DNA of 64,000 bases from Sphingomonas adhaesiva (GTDB taxonomy: Bacteria > Pseudomonadota > Alphaproteobacteria > Sphingomonadales > Sphingomonadaceae): positions 372,001 to 436,000 of the forward strand of contig NZ_NWVC01000002.1 of NCBI RefSeq assembly GCF_002374855.1, given 5' to 3'. Position numbers and translations under genes: made by a program. The stretch's first letter is position 1, and every line of letters starts with the position of its first letter. The notes beneath the pieces are model-generated. The model was not told where the DNA came from and made no database searches. It worked only from the letters and a program-made list of their open reading frames with translations. This document shows, piece by piece, positions 24,829 through 34,800 of this stretch.

Positions 24829-26336
24829 CAGGCCGCCCCCCCCGGACCGACGCCCATCGTCTGGGTCATCCCGCCCATCGTCTGGCTCATCCCCGGCGGC
24901 GCGCCGTGGCCGGGCAGCAGCACGAAGCTGTCCTTGGTCCCGCCGCCCTGCGACGAATTGACCACCAGCGACCCTTCGCGCAGCGCGACGCGCGTCAGCC
25001 CGCCGGGCACCACCTGCACCCCGCGCGATCCGGTCAGCAGGAACGGGCGGAAATCGACGTGGCGCGGGGCGACGCCCTGTTCGACCAGCGTCGGCACGGT
25101 CGACAGCGCCAGCGTCGGCTGCGCGATATAGCGGTGCGGCTCGGCGATCAGCGCGGCGCGGAACCGCTCGATCTCGGCGCGCGACGCGGTCGGGCCGACC
25201 AGCATCCCGTAGCCGCCCGACCCGTCGACCAGCTTGACCACCAGTTCGTCGAGGTGATCGAGGACGTAGCGCAGCGCCTGCGGCTCGCGGCAGCGATACG
25301 TCTCGACATTCGGCAAGGTCGGCGCGCCGCCGGAATAGAATTTCACGATCTCCGGCATGTAGCTGTAGATCGCCTTGTCGTCGGCGATGCCGTTGCCCGG
25401 CGCGTTGAGGATCGCGACGTTGCCCGCGGCATAAGCGGCGATCAGCCCCGGTACGCCCAGCATCGAATCGGGACGGAACACCAGCGGATCGAGGAAGTCG
25501 TCGTCGACGCGGCGATAGATGACGTCCACCTTCACGCGGCCGGCGATCGTGCGCATGAACACCACGTCGTCGTCCACCACCAGATCGGCCGCCTCGACCA
25601 GTTCGATGCCCATCGAATCGGCCAGGAAGCTGTGTTCGTAATAGGCCGAATTGTAATGGCCGGGGGTCAGGACGACGCAATTGGGGTTCTGCCCGCAGCC
25701 GCGCGGCGCGACCGACTTCATCGTCTCCAGCAGCATGTCGGGATAGCTGTCGACCGCCGCGACGCGGAACTTGGCGAACAGCTCCGGGCACAGCCGCACC
25801 ATCGCCTCGCGGTTTTCCAGCATGTAGCTGACGCCGCTGGGCGTGCGGGCGTTATCCTCCAGCACGAAGAATTCGTCCGGCCCGGTGCGGACGAGGTCGA
25901 TGCCGCAGATATGCGCCCAGACGTCGTGCGGCGGGCGGATTCCCGCGATTTCGGGCCGGAACTGCGGATTGCCGAGGATCAGGTCGGCGGGCAGCACGCC
26001 TTCCTTCAGGATGCGGCGCTCGCCATAGATGTCGACCAGGAAGGCGTTGATCGCCTCCACCCGCTGGATCAGCCCCGCGGACAGCCGTTCCCATTCGTCG
26101 GCCAGGAAGATGCGGGGCACGATATCGAACGGGATGATCCGCTCGCTCGCCTCGCTCTCGCCATAGACGGCGAAGGTGATGCCCAGCTGGCGAAAGGTGG
26201 TTTCGGCGGAATGCTGTCGTCGGCGCAACTCGTCGGGAGGCGTTTCGTCCAGCCAGCGGCAAAGATCGGCCAGCTCAGGGCGCGCGCCGTCCTGGCCGCC
26301 CGCCCCCATGATTTCATCGAACGCCTGTGTCCCCAT
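24828..26336 (-). CDS. Circularly permuted ATP-grasp protein
   Basis: This enzyme of about 502 residues belongs to the circularly permuted type 2 ATP-grasp family of predicted ATP-dependent amide or peptide ligases. Characteristic pieces are RIFLADEWERLSAGLIQRVEA, EDNARTPSGVSYMLENREAM, LTPGHYNSAYYEHSFLA, NAPGNGIADDKAIYSYMP and KLVDGSGGYGMLVGP. I start at MGTQAFDEIM because gaggg precedes it by five bases; the frame extends 19 codons further. The C-terminus ends in a short Met/Gly repeat encoded by two 21-nt tandem units. It leads the operon with the alpha-E and transglutaminase-fold genes. The substrate is unknown. Confidence 0.9.
   Translation of the reverse strand: MGTQAFDEIMGAGGQDGARPELADLCRWLDETPPDELRRRQHSAETTFRQLGITFAVYGESEASERIIPFDIVPRIFLADEWERLSAGLIQRVEAINAFLVDIYGERRILKEGVLPADLILGNPQFRPEIAGIRPPHDVWAHICGIDLVRTGPDEFFVLEDNARTPSGVSYMLENREAMVRLCPELFAKFRVAAVDSYPDMLLETMKSVAPRGCGQNPNCVVLTPGHYNSAYYEHSFLADSMGIELVEAADLVVDDDVVFMRTIAGRVKVDVIYRRVDDDFLDPLVFRPDSMLGVPGLIAAYAAGNVAILNAPGNGIADDKAIYSYMPEIVKFYSGGAPTLPNVETYRCREPQALRYVLDHLDELVVKLVDGSGGYGMLVGPTASRAEIERFRAALIAEPHRYIAQPTLALSTVPTLVEQGVAPRHVDFRPFLLTGSRGVQVVPGGLTRVALREGSLVVNSSQGGGTKDSFVLLPGHGAPPGMSQTMGGMTQTMGVGPGGAA
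24851..24892. repeat. Two tandem 21-nt units in the ATP-grasp C-terminal tail
   Basis: Units at 24851-24871 and 24872-24892 differ at one base. On the coding strand they encode MSQTMGG and MTQTMGV. This is a recent small in-frame duplication in a dispensable-looking tail. Confidence 0.8.
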
Positions 26337-26414
26337 CGGCCCTCGTAACGCTTGTGTGGCGATTTCGCCGCATGCTGCGTCACTTTGATGCACTGCACAA
26401 GGGAAATGCGCGCA

Positions 26415-28442
26415 TCACCCGCCGGACGGCAGCGATGCCAGCATCGCGGGGGTCAGCACCTGCGGCAGCACGCGCGGGGTGGCCGCGCCCTTGGGGTACC
26501 ACAGGTACAGCGGCACGCCGGCGCGGTTGTGCGCCTCGATGAAGCGTCCCAGCGCGGGATCGCCGTCGGTCCAGTCGCCCACCAGCACCGCCACCTTCCC
26601 CTTGCCGAAGGCGTCGGCGACGGTCGCGGTTTCGATCGCGGCCTTTTCGTTGACCTTGCACGTCAGGCACCAGTCGGCGGTGAAATAGGCGAACACCGGC
26701 CGCCCCTGGCCACGCAGCGCCGCCAGCCGCGCCTCGCTGAACGGTTCGGCGCCCGGCACGCCGCCCGCCTCCGCACGGACCGCCGCGGGGTGCAGCAGCA
26801 GCGTCGCGGCCAGCGCGGGCACCGCCGCCAGCGCGATCGCCCAGCCCGCACGCCGCCCCGCCGCCTGCCGCCGCCCGCCGATCCACAGCCCTAGCGCGAG
26901 CAGCAGCGCGGCGGCCAGCCCGATCGTCATCCCGTCGATCCCCGCCTGCCGCCCCAGCACCCAGGCGAGCGCCAGAGCGGTCAGGAACATCGGTACCGCC
27001 AGCACGCGGCGCAGCCGCCCCATCCACGCCCCCGGCCGGGGCATCCGCCGACGCAGCGCGGGGACGAAGCCGATCAGCAGGAACGGCAGCGCGATGCCCA
27101 GCCCCAGCCCCGCGAACACCGTCAGCGCGGCGGCGGCGGGCAGCACCAGCGCGGCGCCGATCGCGCCGGCCATGAACGGCCCGCTGCACGGCGTCGCGAC
27201 GAAGGCGGCCAGCGCGCCGGTCATGAACGCGCCGGTCGCCCCGCCCTTCCCCGCGAACGCCGGCACCGGCAGTTCGAACAGCCCGGCCAGGTTGAACGCG
27301 ATCGCGCTGACCAGCAGCAGCAGCACGCCGATGACACGCGGGTCCTGCAACTGGAACGCCCAGCCCGCGCTCGACCCCGCGGCGCGCAACGCCAGCAGCA
27401 CCGCGCCCAGCGCGACGCACACCAGCATCACGCCGGCGGTATAGGCCAGCGCCTCCGCCCGCGCCGCGCGCTCGCCCTCGCCCGATCGCGCCAGCCCCAG
27501 CGCCTTCAGGCTCAGGATCGGGAAGACGCACGGCATCACGTTGAGCAGCAGCCCGCCCAGCACCGCGCCCGCGAACGCCAGCGCCGCCGCCTGCCAGTCC
27601 AGCCCGGTGTGCGCCGCCGCCACCGTCCCGGGCCGCGCGGTCAGCGACAGGCCGACACCGTCGCCGGTCGCCAGCACGCCCGCGATGGCGCCGTCCGCCG
27701 GGGTGGCCGCGCCCTTCGTCTCGATCACCACGCGGTCGCCGTCGCGCGTCACGCCTTGCTGCGCAGCATAATCGGTCGCGCCGCCCGCCGCGGGGTAGAA
27801 CCACGCCGCCCCCAGCGGCGCGTCGCGCGGGAACGGCACCGACAGGCGGAAACGGTCGCCGACGCGCTGCCACGTCGCCTCGCTGCCCAGCGGGCGCGGC
27901 AGCGCACGCCGCCATGCATCGAAGCGCGCGCGCGTCGCGGCATCGACCGCGCCGTCGCCGATCGTCAGCACCGTCGACAGCGTCTGCGTTTCCGGCACGC
28001 AGATCTCGGTCGTGCAGACCAGATAATCGAGCTTCGCCGTCACCGGCACGCGCGTGCCCTTCGCCAGCGCGGCGGGCAGCGACAGCCGGGTCAGCAGCGC
28101 GAAGGGGCGTTCGTACACGTGGTTCATCAACCCGGCGATCACCAGCCGCTGCGGCACCGGATAGTCGAGCGGCGCGGCACGCACCCCGGCGGGCAGCGTC
28201 CATTGCGCACGCGTCTCCACCCCCGCATCGCCGGGGTTCTTCCAGTAACCGTGCCACCCCGGCGCGGGTACGGCGGCGAACGCCAGCGCGACGTCGCCGC
28301 CCGCCGCCGGGGTCACGCTTTCGGGCACCAGCGTGATCGCCAGATGCGGCGCGGCGGGCGCGGCGGATGCCAGCGGCGCGGCCAGCAGCGCGGCGAGTGT
28401 CATAAGGGTGAAAAGCGCCGCGCGCACAGCTTGCCTGACCAT
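26415..28442 (-). CDS. dsbD: DsbD-family thiol:disulfide interchange protein
   Basis: The protein carries electrons from cytoplasmic thioredoxin across the inner membrane to periplasmic thiol proteins. The 675-residue chain has a signal peptide and an N-terminal periplasmic domain with a CxxxxC pair (YLVCTTEICVPET). A membrane domain holds the redox cysteines in NVMPCVFPILSLKALG and FVATPCSGPFMAG. The C-terminal thioredoxin domain has the WCLTCK active site (Cys592 and Cys595). Its large N-terminal domain is closer to ScsB/DsbD-like proteins than to compact CcdA. It is divergent from the phosphatase gene by 52 nt. Confidence 0.9.
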   Translation of the reverse strand: MVRQAVRAALFTLMTLAALLAAPLASAAPAAPHLAITLVPESVTPAAGGDVALAFAAVPAPGWHGYWKNPGDAGVETRAQWTLPAGVRAAPLDYPVPQRLVIAGLMNHVYERPFALLTRLSLPAALAKGTRVPVTAKLDYLVCTTEICVPETQTLSTVLTIGDGAVDAATRARFDAWRRALPRPLGSEATWQRVGDRFRLSVPFPRDAPLGAAWFYPAAGGATDYAAQQGVTRDGDRVVIETKGAATPADGAIAGVLATGDGVGLSLTARPGTVAAAHTGLDWQAAALAFAGAVLGGLLLNVMPCVFPILSLKALGLARSGEGERAARAEALAYTAGVMLVCVALGAVLLALRAAGSSAGWAFQLQDPRVIGVLLLLVSAIAFNLAGLFELPVPAFAGKGGATGAFMTGALAAFVATPCSGPFMAGAIGAALVLPAAAALTVFAGLGLGIALPFLLIGFVPALRRRMPRPGAWMGRLRRVLAVPMFLTALALAWVLGRQAGIDGMTIGLAAALLLALGLWIGGRRQAAGRRAGWAIALAAVPALAATLLLHPAAVRAEAGGVPGAEPFSEARLAALRGQGRPVFAYFTADWCLTCKVNEKAAIETATVADAFGKGKVAVLVGDWTDGDPALGRFIEAHNRAGVPLYLWYPKGAATPRVLPQVLTPAMLASLPSGG

Positions 28443-28494
28443 CGGTCACGGCTCATAGCCGGAAGCAACTCCTCTTGTCAGCCAAGGTCGCCCC

Positions 28495-30153
28495 ATGAAA
28501 GCGTTCGCCGCAGCCGCCGCCGCCCTGCTCGCCTCCACCGCCGCGCCCGCGCTCGCGCAGCAGGCGCCGGCCGCCGCCACCGCCGCACCTGCCCCCGCGC
28601 TGCCGCGCCCCAAGCCCAAGCTGATCGTCGCGATTTCGGTGGACCAATTCTCCGCCGACCTGTTCGCGCAATATCGCAACCGCTTCACCGACGGTCTCGC
28701 GCGGCTGTCGCAGGGGGTGGTCTTCCCGTCCGGCTATCAAAGCCATGCCGCGACGGAGACGTGCCCGGGCCATTCGACGATCCTGACCGGCATGCGCCCC
28801 GCGCACACCGGGATCATCGCCAACACCTGGCTCGATCAGAAGGCCGGGCGCGAGGACAAGATGGTCTATTGCGCGGAGGACGAGCGCGTGCCGGGCACCG
28901 AGCACGGCAGCAAGTACGTCCCCTCCGACTGGCATCTGAAGGTGCCGACACTGGGCGAGATGATGAAGCGCGCCGATCCCGCGACGCGCGTCGTCGCGGT
29001 CGCGGGGAAGGACCGCGCGGCGATCATGATGGGCGGGCACCAGATCGACCAGGTGTGGTTCTGGAACACCGACAGGTTCGTCTCCTACCCCGGCCGCGCG
29101 ACGCCCGCGGTGGTGCAGCGCGCCAATGACGCGGTCGGCAAGCTGTTCGCCGCGCCGCAAGCCGCGCTGCCGCTGCCCGGCTATTGCAAGGGGCTGGCGC
29201 AGCCGATCGCGGTCGGCACGCAGACGCTGGGTACCGGCCGGTTCGAGCGTGCGGGCGGCGATGCCAAGGCGTTCCGCGCCTCGCCCGCGCTCGACGGCGC
29301 GGTCTTCGCGCTGGCGGCGGGGATGATCCAGGACATGAAGCTGGGACAGGGCGCGTCGACCGACCTGATCGCGATCGGCGCATCGGCGACCGACTATATC
29401 GGCCATGCGATGGGCACGCAGGGGTCGGAGATGTGCATCCAGATGGACCAACTCGACCAGACGATCGGCGCGTTCCTGGCGCAGCTGGACAGCTGGGGGC
29501 TGGATTACGAGGTGATGCTGACCGCCGATCACGGCGCGCACGACATGACCGAGCGGCAGCAGCAGCGCGCGATGCCGATGGAGGCGCATGTCGACGGATC
29601 GGTCGCCGCCAAGATGGTTGGCGCCGCGATTGGGCGCGACCTGGGGATCGCCGGGCCGGTACTGCTGGGGCCGGAAAGCGATGTCTATATCTCTGACAGC
29701 GTGCCGCAGGCGCGCCGCGCGGCGGTGCTGGCGGAGGCGAAGAAGCGCTATCTGGCGCTGCCGCAGGTCGCCGCCGCCTATACCCGCGACGAAATCGCCG
29801 CGACGCCGATGGCCACCACCCCGCCGGAATTGTGGACGCTGCTGGAACGGGCGCGCGCTTCCTACGATCCGCAGCGGTCGGGCGACCTGATGGTGATGCT
29901 GCGGCCGCGCATCACCACCATCGGCACGCCCGGCCCTTATTACGTCGAAACCCACGGCAGCCCGTGGGATTACGACCGGCGCGTGCCGATCCTGTTTTGG
30001 CGCAAGGGGATGGCGGGGTTCGAACAGCCGCTGTCGGTCGAAACGGTCGATATCGTGCCGACGCTCGCCGCGACGATCGGGTTGCCGGTGTCCGGCCTCG
30101 ACGGGCGCTGCCTCGATCTCGACGCGGGCGCGGCGGACACCTGTCCGCGGTGA
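28495..30153 (+). CDS. phoK: PhoK-like alkaline phosphatase (PafA/SPAP family), exported
   Basis: This is a secreted zinc phosphatase of the nucleotide pyrophosphatase/phosphodiesterase superfamily, distinct from PhoA. The 552-residue protein has a signal peptide ending PALAQ. The nucleophile is Thr89 in ATETCPGHSTILTG, followed by Asn110 in TGIIANTW and the Lys/Arg pair in GKDR (171-174). Metal ligands are seen in AISVDQFS, SATDYIGHAMG, LTADHGAHDM and VETHGSPWDY. Thr89 and Asn110 agree with the active site reported for PhoK of Sphingomonas sp. BSAR-1; the Lys/Arg pair is one position off. It probably scavenges phosphate from monoesters. No Pho box could be identified in the 52-nt upstream gap. 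Confidence 0.9.
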   Translation: MKAFAAAAAALLASTAAPALAQQAPAAATAAPAPALPRPKPKLIVAISVDQFSADLFAQYRNRFTDGLARLSQGVVFPSGYQSHAATETCPGHSTILTGMRPAHTGIIANTWLDQKAGREDKMVYCAEDERVPGTEHGSKYVPSDWHLKVPTLGEMMKRADPATRVVAVAGKDRAAIMMGGHQIDQVWFWNTDRFVSYPGRATPAVVQRANDAVGKLFAAPQAALPLPGYCKGLAQPIAVGTQTLGTGRFERAGGDAKAFRASPALDGAVFALAAGMIQDMKLGQGASTDLIAIGASATDYIGHAMGTQGSEMCIQMDQLDQTIGAFLAQLDSWGLDYEVMLTADHGAHDMTERQQQRAMPMEAHVDGSVAAKMVGAAIGRDLGIAGPVLLGPESDVYISDSVPQARRAAVLAEAKKRYLALPQVAAAYTRDEIAATPMATTPPELWTLLERARASYDPQRSGDLMVMLRPRITTIGTPGPYYVETHGSPWDYDRRVPILFWRKGMAGFEQPLSVETVDIVPTLAATIGLPVSGLDGRCLDLDAGAADTCPR

Positions 30154-30231
30154 CGCACGGCGCGTCCGGTTTCGTCTTGCAACCCACCGCGCCGCACCGC
30201 ATGAACGTAACAACAATTACGGAGAGCGATG

Positions 30232-31656
30232 ATGCAGAGCTACCTGAAGCATTACATCAACGGCGCGTGGGTGGAGAGCCAGGGCGGTCGCCGCCATGAA
30301 GTGATCGACCCGGCCACCGAACAGCCGTGCACCGAAATCACGCTGGGCACCGCCGCGGACGTGGATGCGGCGGTCGCTGCGGCGCGCACCGCCTTCGAAA
30401 GCTGGTCGCAGTCGAGCGTGGACGAGCGCAAGGCGCTGCTGGCGCGCATCATCGAGGAATATAAGAAGCGCATCCCCGACCTGGCCAAGTCGATGGCGCA
30501 GGAAATGGGCGCGCCGATGGGGCTGGCGATGGCCGCGCAGGCGCCGACCGGCCTTGCGCATTTCGCCACCACGATGAAGGCGCTCGACAGCTTCGTGTTC
30601 GAGGAGACGGTGGGCAAGGCGAAGGTCGTGCACGAACCGCTGGGCGTCGTGGCGATGATCACGCCGTGGAACTGGCCGCTGAACCAGATCTGCGCGAAGG
30701 TCGCGCCGGCGCTGGCGGCGGGCGACACGATGATCCTGAAGCCGTCGGAGGAGGCGCCGGGCTGCGCCGCGATCCTGGCGGAGATCCTCGACGCCGCGGG
30801 CGTACCGGCGGGGGTGTTCAACCTCGTCAACGGCGACGGGCCGGGCGTGGGGGCGGCGCTGTCGTCGCACCGCGGCGTCGACATGGTCAGCTTCACCGGA
30901 TCGACCCGCGCGGGCGTGGCGGTGGCGCAGGCCGCGGCGACGACGGTGAAGCGCGTCCATCAGGAACTGGGCGGCAAGGCGCCGAACCTGGTGCTGGAGG
31001 GCGCGGACCTGGGCACCGTGCTGCCGCCGACGGTGGCGGGCGTGCTGGCCAATTCGGGGCAGAGCTGCATCGCGCCGACGCGCCTGCTGGTCCACGACAG
31101 CCAGGTCGCCGACGCGACGCAGATCGTGAAGTCGATGATGGAGCAGACCAAGGTCGGCAACCCGCTGGAGGATGGCCAGCACATCGGCCCGGTCGTCAAC
31201 AAGGCGCAATATGAGAAGATCCAGGGACTGATCCAGTCGGCGATCGACGAAGGCGCGACGCTGGTCACCGGCGGCCCGGGCCGCCCGGACGGGCGCAATT
31301 CGGGCTTCTTCATCCAGCCGACGCTGTTCACCGACGTCACCCCCGACATGCGTATCGCGCGGGAGGAGACGTTCGGCCCGGTCGCCACGATCACCAGCTA
31401 CGGCGACCTGGAAGAGGCGGTGCGCGTCGCCAACGACACCGAATACGGCCTGTCGGCGACCATCTCCGGCGATCCGGCGAAGGCCGCCGAGGTCGCGCCG
31501 CGGCTGCGCGCCGGGCTGGTCACGATCAACAGCTGGTCGCCCGACATCGCCGCGCCGTTCGGCGGCTACAAGCAGTCGGGCAACGGCCGCGAAAACGGCA
31601 AGTACGGCCTGACCGACTTCATGGAAGTCAAGACGATCGTCGGCGCGCCGGCCTGA
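30232..31656 (+). CDS. NAD(P)-dependent aldehyde dehydrogenase
   Basis: The 474-residue ALDH-superfamily enzyme oxidises an aldehyde to its acid. It carries the Rossmann/substrate landmarks MITPWNWPLNQI and SFTGSTRAG, the general base Glu245 in HQELGGKAPN, the nucleophile Cys279 in NSGQSCIAPTR, and EETFGPVATI. I prefer the second of two adjacent ATGs because ggag is then seven bases away. The closest general class is the broad-range group with KHYINGAWVE N-termini; the physiological substrate is not evident. Confidence 0.93.
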   Translation: MQSYLKHYINGAWVESQGGRRHEVIDPATEQPCTEITLGTAADVDAAVAAARTAFESWSQSSVDERKALLARIIEEYKKRIPDLAKSMAQEMGAPMGLAMAAQAPTGLAHFATTMKALDSFVFEETVGKAKVVHEPLGVVAMITPWNWPLNQICAKVAPALAAGDTMILKPSEEAPGCAAILAEILDAAGVPAGVFNLVNGDGPGVGAALSSHRGVDMVSFTGSTRAGVAVAQAAATTVKRVHQELGGKAPNLVLEGADLGTVLPPTVAGVLANSGQSCIAPTRLLVHDSQVADATQIVKSMMEQTKVGNPLEDGQHIGPVVNKAQYEKIQGLIQSAIDEGATLVTGGPGRPDGRNSGFFIQPTLFTDVTPDMRIAREETFGPVATITSYGDLEEAVRVANDTEYGLSATISGDPAKAAEVAPRLRAGLVTINSWSPDIAAPFGGYKQSGNGRENGKYGLTDFMEVKTIVGAPA

Positions 31657-31667
31657 GGATGTGAACG

Positions 31668-31698
31668 GCGACCGGCGCGGGAATGCCGCGCCGGTCGC
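31668..31698 (+). terminator. Strong hairpin after the aldehyde dehydrogenase gene
   Basis: A perfect 13-bp stem (gcgaccggcgcgg and its complement) encloses a five-base loop, starting 12 nt after the stop. No T run follows, so it may stop polymerase weakly or protect the 3' end. The remaining gap to the tamB stop holds no gene. Confidence 0.55.
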
Positions 31699-31809
31699 CC
31701 ACGTCATGTTTCAAACGTCTCCGCCTCACGGTCCGTCATGCCGGCGTGGGGTGTGCGAAGGTCCCGCCTCCGCCGGGTGACGGAGCGGGAAAGTCGATAC
31801 GCTTCCCCC

Positions 31810-34800
31810 TCAATAATCCCGCGACACGCGCACGTTGGCGCTCTGCCGCCCCAGCGTCGAGATCGACGACAGCAGCGACAGCCAGCGCGTCACCTGGAAT
31901 TCCACGCGCGTCGCGGAATAGCCCTGACCGTCGGTGATGATCTCCGCATACAGCCGCCGCGTCACGAACTTGCCCGCCGCGATCGACGTGCCCTGCCCGG
32001 TCTGGGGATCGGCGGGCAGGATGCGCAGCCGGTCCAGCCCGGCGGCGCGGCGCACCGCGTTGATCGGGTTGAGGCCGTTGCCGCCGTTCTGCAATGCGGC
32101 CACCGCCGCGGCCAGCTGCAACGCCTCCGGCGCGGACAATTTGGTGATCGACGTGCCGAACAGCAGCCGGCTGAGCAGTTCGTCCTGCGGCAGCGCGGGC
32201 GTGCTGGCAAACGCGATCTCCGGCTTCGCCGCGACGCCCGTCACGCGGATCGTCGCGTTCAGCCCGGTGGTGTTGGCGTTCGCCTCGATATCCAGCGCGG
32301 GATTGGCGGGCACTTCCCCGGCGAAGCGGATGACGCCGCGCGACAATTCGAACTGGCGGCCCGCGAATTCGTAATCGCCGCGCACCAGGTCGGCGCGGCC
32401 GGTGATCGCCGGGTTGGTCGGCGTGCCCGCGATATCGACCTCGGTCGACCATTCGCTGCGCAGCCCCAGCCCGGACACCATCAGCCCGCCGGGCGCCTTG
32501 GCATGGATCGCCAGCCGCCACGGCGCGGCGGCATCGTCGTCCTCCGGCCCTGCGCCGTCGGGCACGTTGATCTCGCGCACGTTCAATCGCGGCAACGCGC
32601 TGACCGCACTCGCCTGCCCAAGGCGATAGCGCGCCGCGTCGAGCCGCACGTTGCCGCTGATGACCCCGCCGTCGCCATCGGAGGTGAACGCCAGCGGCCC
32701 GGTGACGGTCGCGCCGATATCGTCGCGGTCGATCATCACCGCGCGGTCGGCATTCATGCGCAGGTCCAGCGCGACGCCGTTCGCTGCACCGAAATCGAAC
32801 GCGCCGGTGCCGCTGACCTTGCCGCCGCGCGCGCCGGCATCGGCGGCGAAGCTCTGCACCTGCAACCGCGATCCGGCGAACCGCCCCTCGGCGCGGATGT
32901 TGCTGAGCACGGTGCCGGTCACGCTGCTCTGGATGCGCGCATTGCTGGACCGCACCACGCCGCGCAGCTGCGGGGCGGCGAGCGTCCCACTGACGTCCGC
33001 CGCGATCGCCACCGGGCCGGACAGGTCGAACAGCTCGACCCGCGTCAGCGGCCACAGGGTTTCCGCGGGGCCACTGTAGCGCAGCTGCGCGAACAGTCCG
33101 GCGCGCGTCAGTCGATCGATCGGGTCGCCCCCGCCCGCCAGCGGCTTCAGCAGCGCCTGCGCGCGGCCGACGACGCGCCCGCCCGACGCCATCACCAGCC
33201 GCACCCCCGCCTGCGCCGGGGTCAGCACGCCCGCCACCGCCAGGTCGATCGGCGCCGAGGAGGTGAGCAGCCCCGAGCGCGTCAGCCCGCGCACGGTCAG
33301 GTCGACGCGGCCCGTGGGCGGCGCGTCGCCGCGCGCGGTCAGATCGAACGTCCCGCTGGCATTGCCGCCCAGCCCCAGCCCGGCATAACCGATGTCGAGC
33401 ACCGCCAGCGGCAGGTTGCCGAGCTTGCCGGTCACCGCCACATCGCCGTCGCCGAAGCGCCCGGCCAGCGTCGCCTCACCCCCCGCGAAGGTCAGCCGCG
33501 TCGGCGCCAGCACCCAGGTGTCGCCATCACGGCGCAGCACCGCGGGCGTCTCCAGCCGGATCGGGCGCTGACCCAGCGTCCCCTGCGCGCGAACCGTCCA
33601 GCCATCGGGCGCCAGCTGCGCGACGGTCTGGATCTGGAAACCGACGCCGCGCGATCCGGCGATCGACGCGCGCACCTCGCCCGTCTCCCCCGTCAGCCGC
33701 ACGTTGCCGGCAAAACGCGCCAGCGACAGCGCTCCCTGGCGCAGGCCCGTACCGGTCACCGTCGCCTCCGTCCGCGCGCCGGCGGGGTCGAGCAGAGTGG
33801 TAAAATCCAGCGTTGCCTGCCGCACCGTCGCGCCCGTGCCGATGCGCGCGCCGCGCGCGACGATCCGCCCCGCGATCCGCTGCACATCGCCCACCGGCGC
33901 CAGATCGAGCGCGCCCGACAGCCCGCCGCCCGCGATCGCCATCCGTCCGCGGAACCCGCCCGGCACGATATCCAGCGCGCCGGTCGCGCGCGTCCCACTG
34001 ACGTCCAGCCGCGCGACGTCGATCCGCGCCTGCCCGCCGCCCGGCGGCAGCACGATCTGCCCCGCGCCGGTGAACGGCCCCAGCCGCGATCCGCCCCCGG
34101 CGACGAACGCGAAGCCCGCCGGGTTCGGGTCCAGATGCGCGCGCACGTCGCGCAGCCCCAGCGTGTCGTTGGGGCGCTGGAACACCAGGTCGACCGTCGG
34201 CTTCTCGATCCGGCCGTCCAGCACCAGCTGCACCGGGCCATAGCTGCGCTGCCGCCCGGCGCCCTCGAAATGGAACGTGCCGTCGCGGCGGCGATAGCCG
34301 TTGCCCGCCAGCCGGATATCGGGCGCGGTCAGCGTCAATCCGGTGAAATGCAGGATACCGTCGGGAGTCCGCTCCAGCCCGGTGTCGATCCGCGGCAGCC
34401 CGCCCGCCAGCGACCGGAAGAAGGCGTTGTCCAGCCGCACCATCTGCGCGGTGCCGCGCCCGACCACGCGCGTGCCCTTGGCCCCCGCGCCGGGGACGAC
34501 GCGCAGCCGCGACTGGACATCGACCACCCCCAGCCCCGGGATCAGATAGCGGCCCAGCGCGCCGGTCAGGCCGATGTCATATTGCCCGGTGCGCAGGTCC
34601 AGCTGCAGCCCGATGCGCCCGGTCAGCTTGTCGGATCGCAGCGCCAGATCGTCGCCGGTCACCATCCGCGCGGTGACGCGCAGCACGCCGTCCAGCGACA
34701 GGTTGCGCAGGATGCCGCCCGCCACGTCGCCCACCCCGGTCACGCGCGCCGCGGTGAAGCGCACCGGCACCGCCACCGGGCTGTTCGACCAGCGCCCGCG

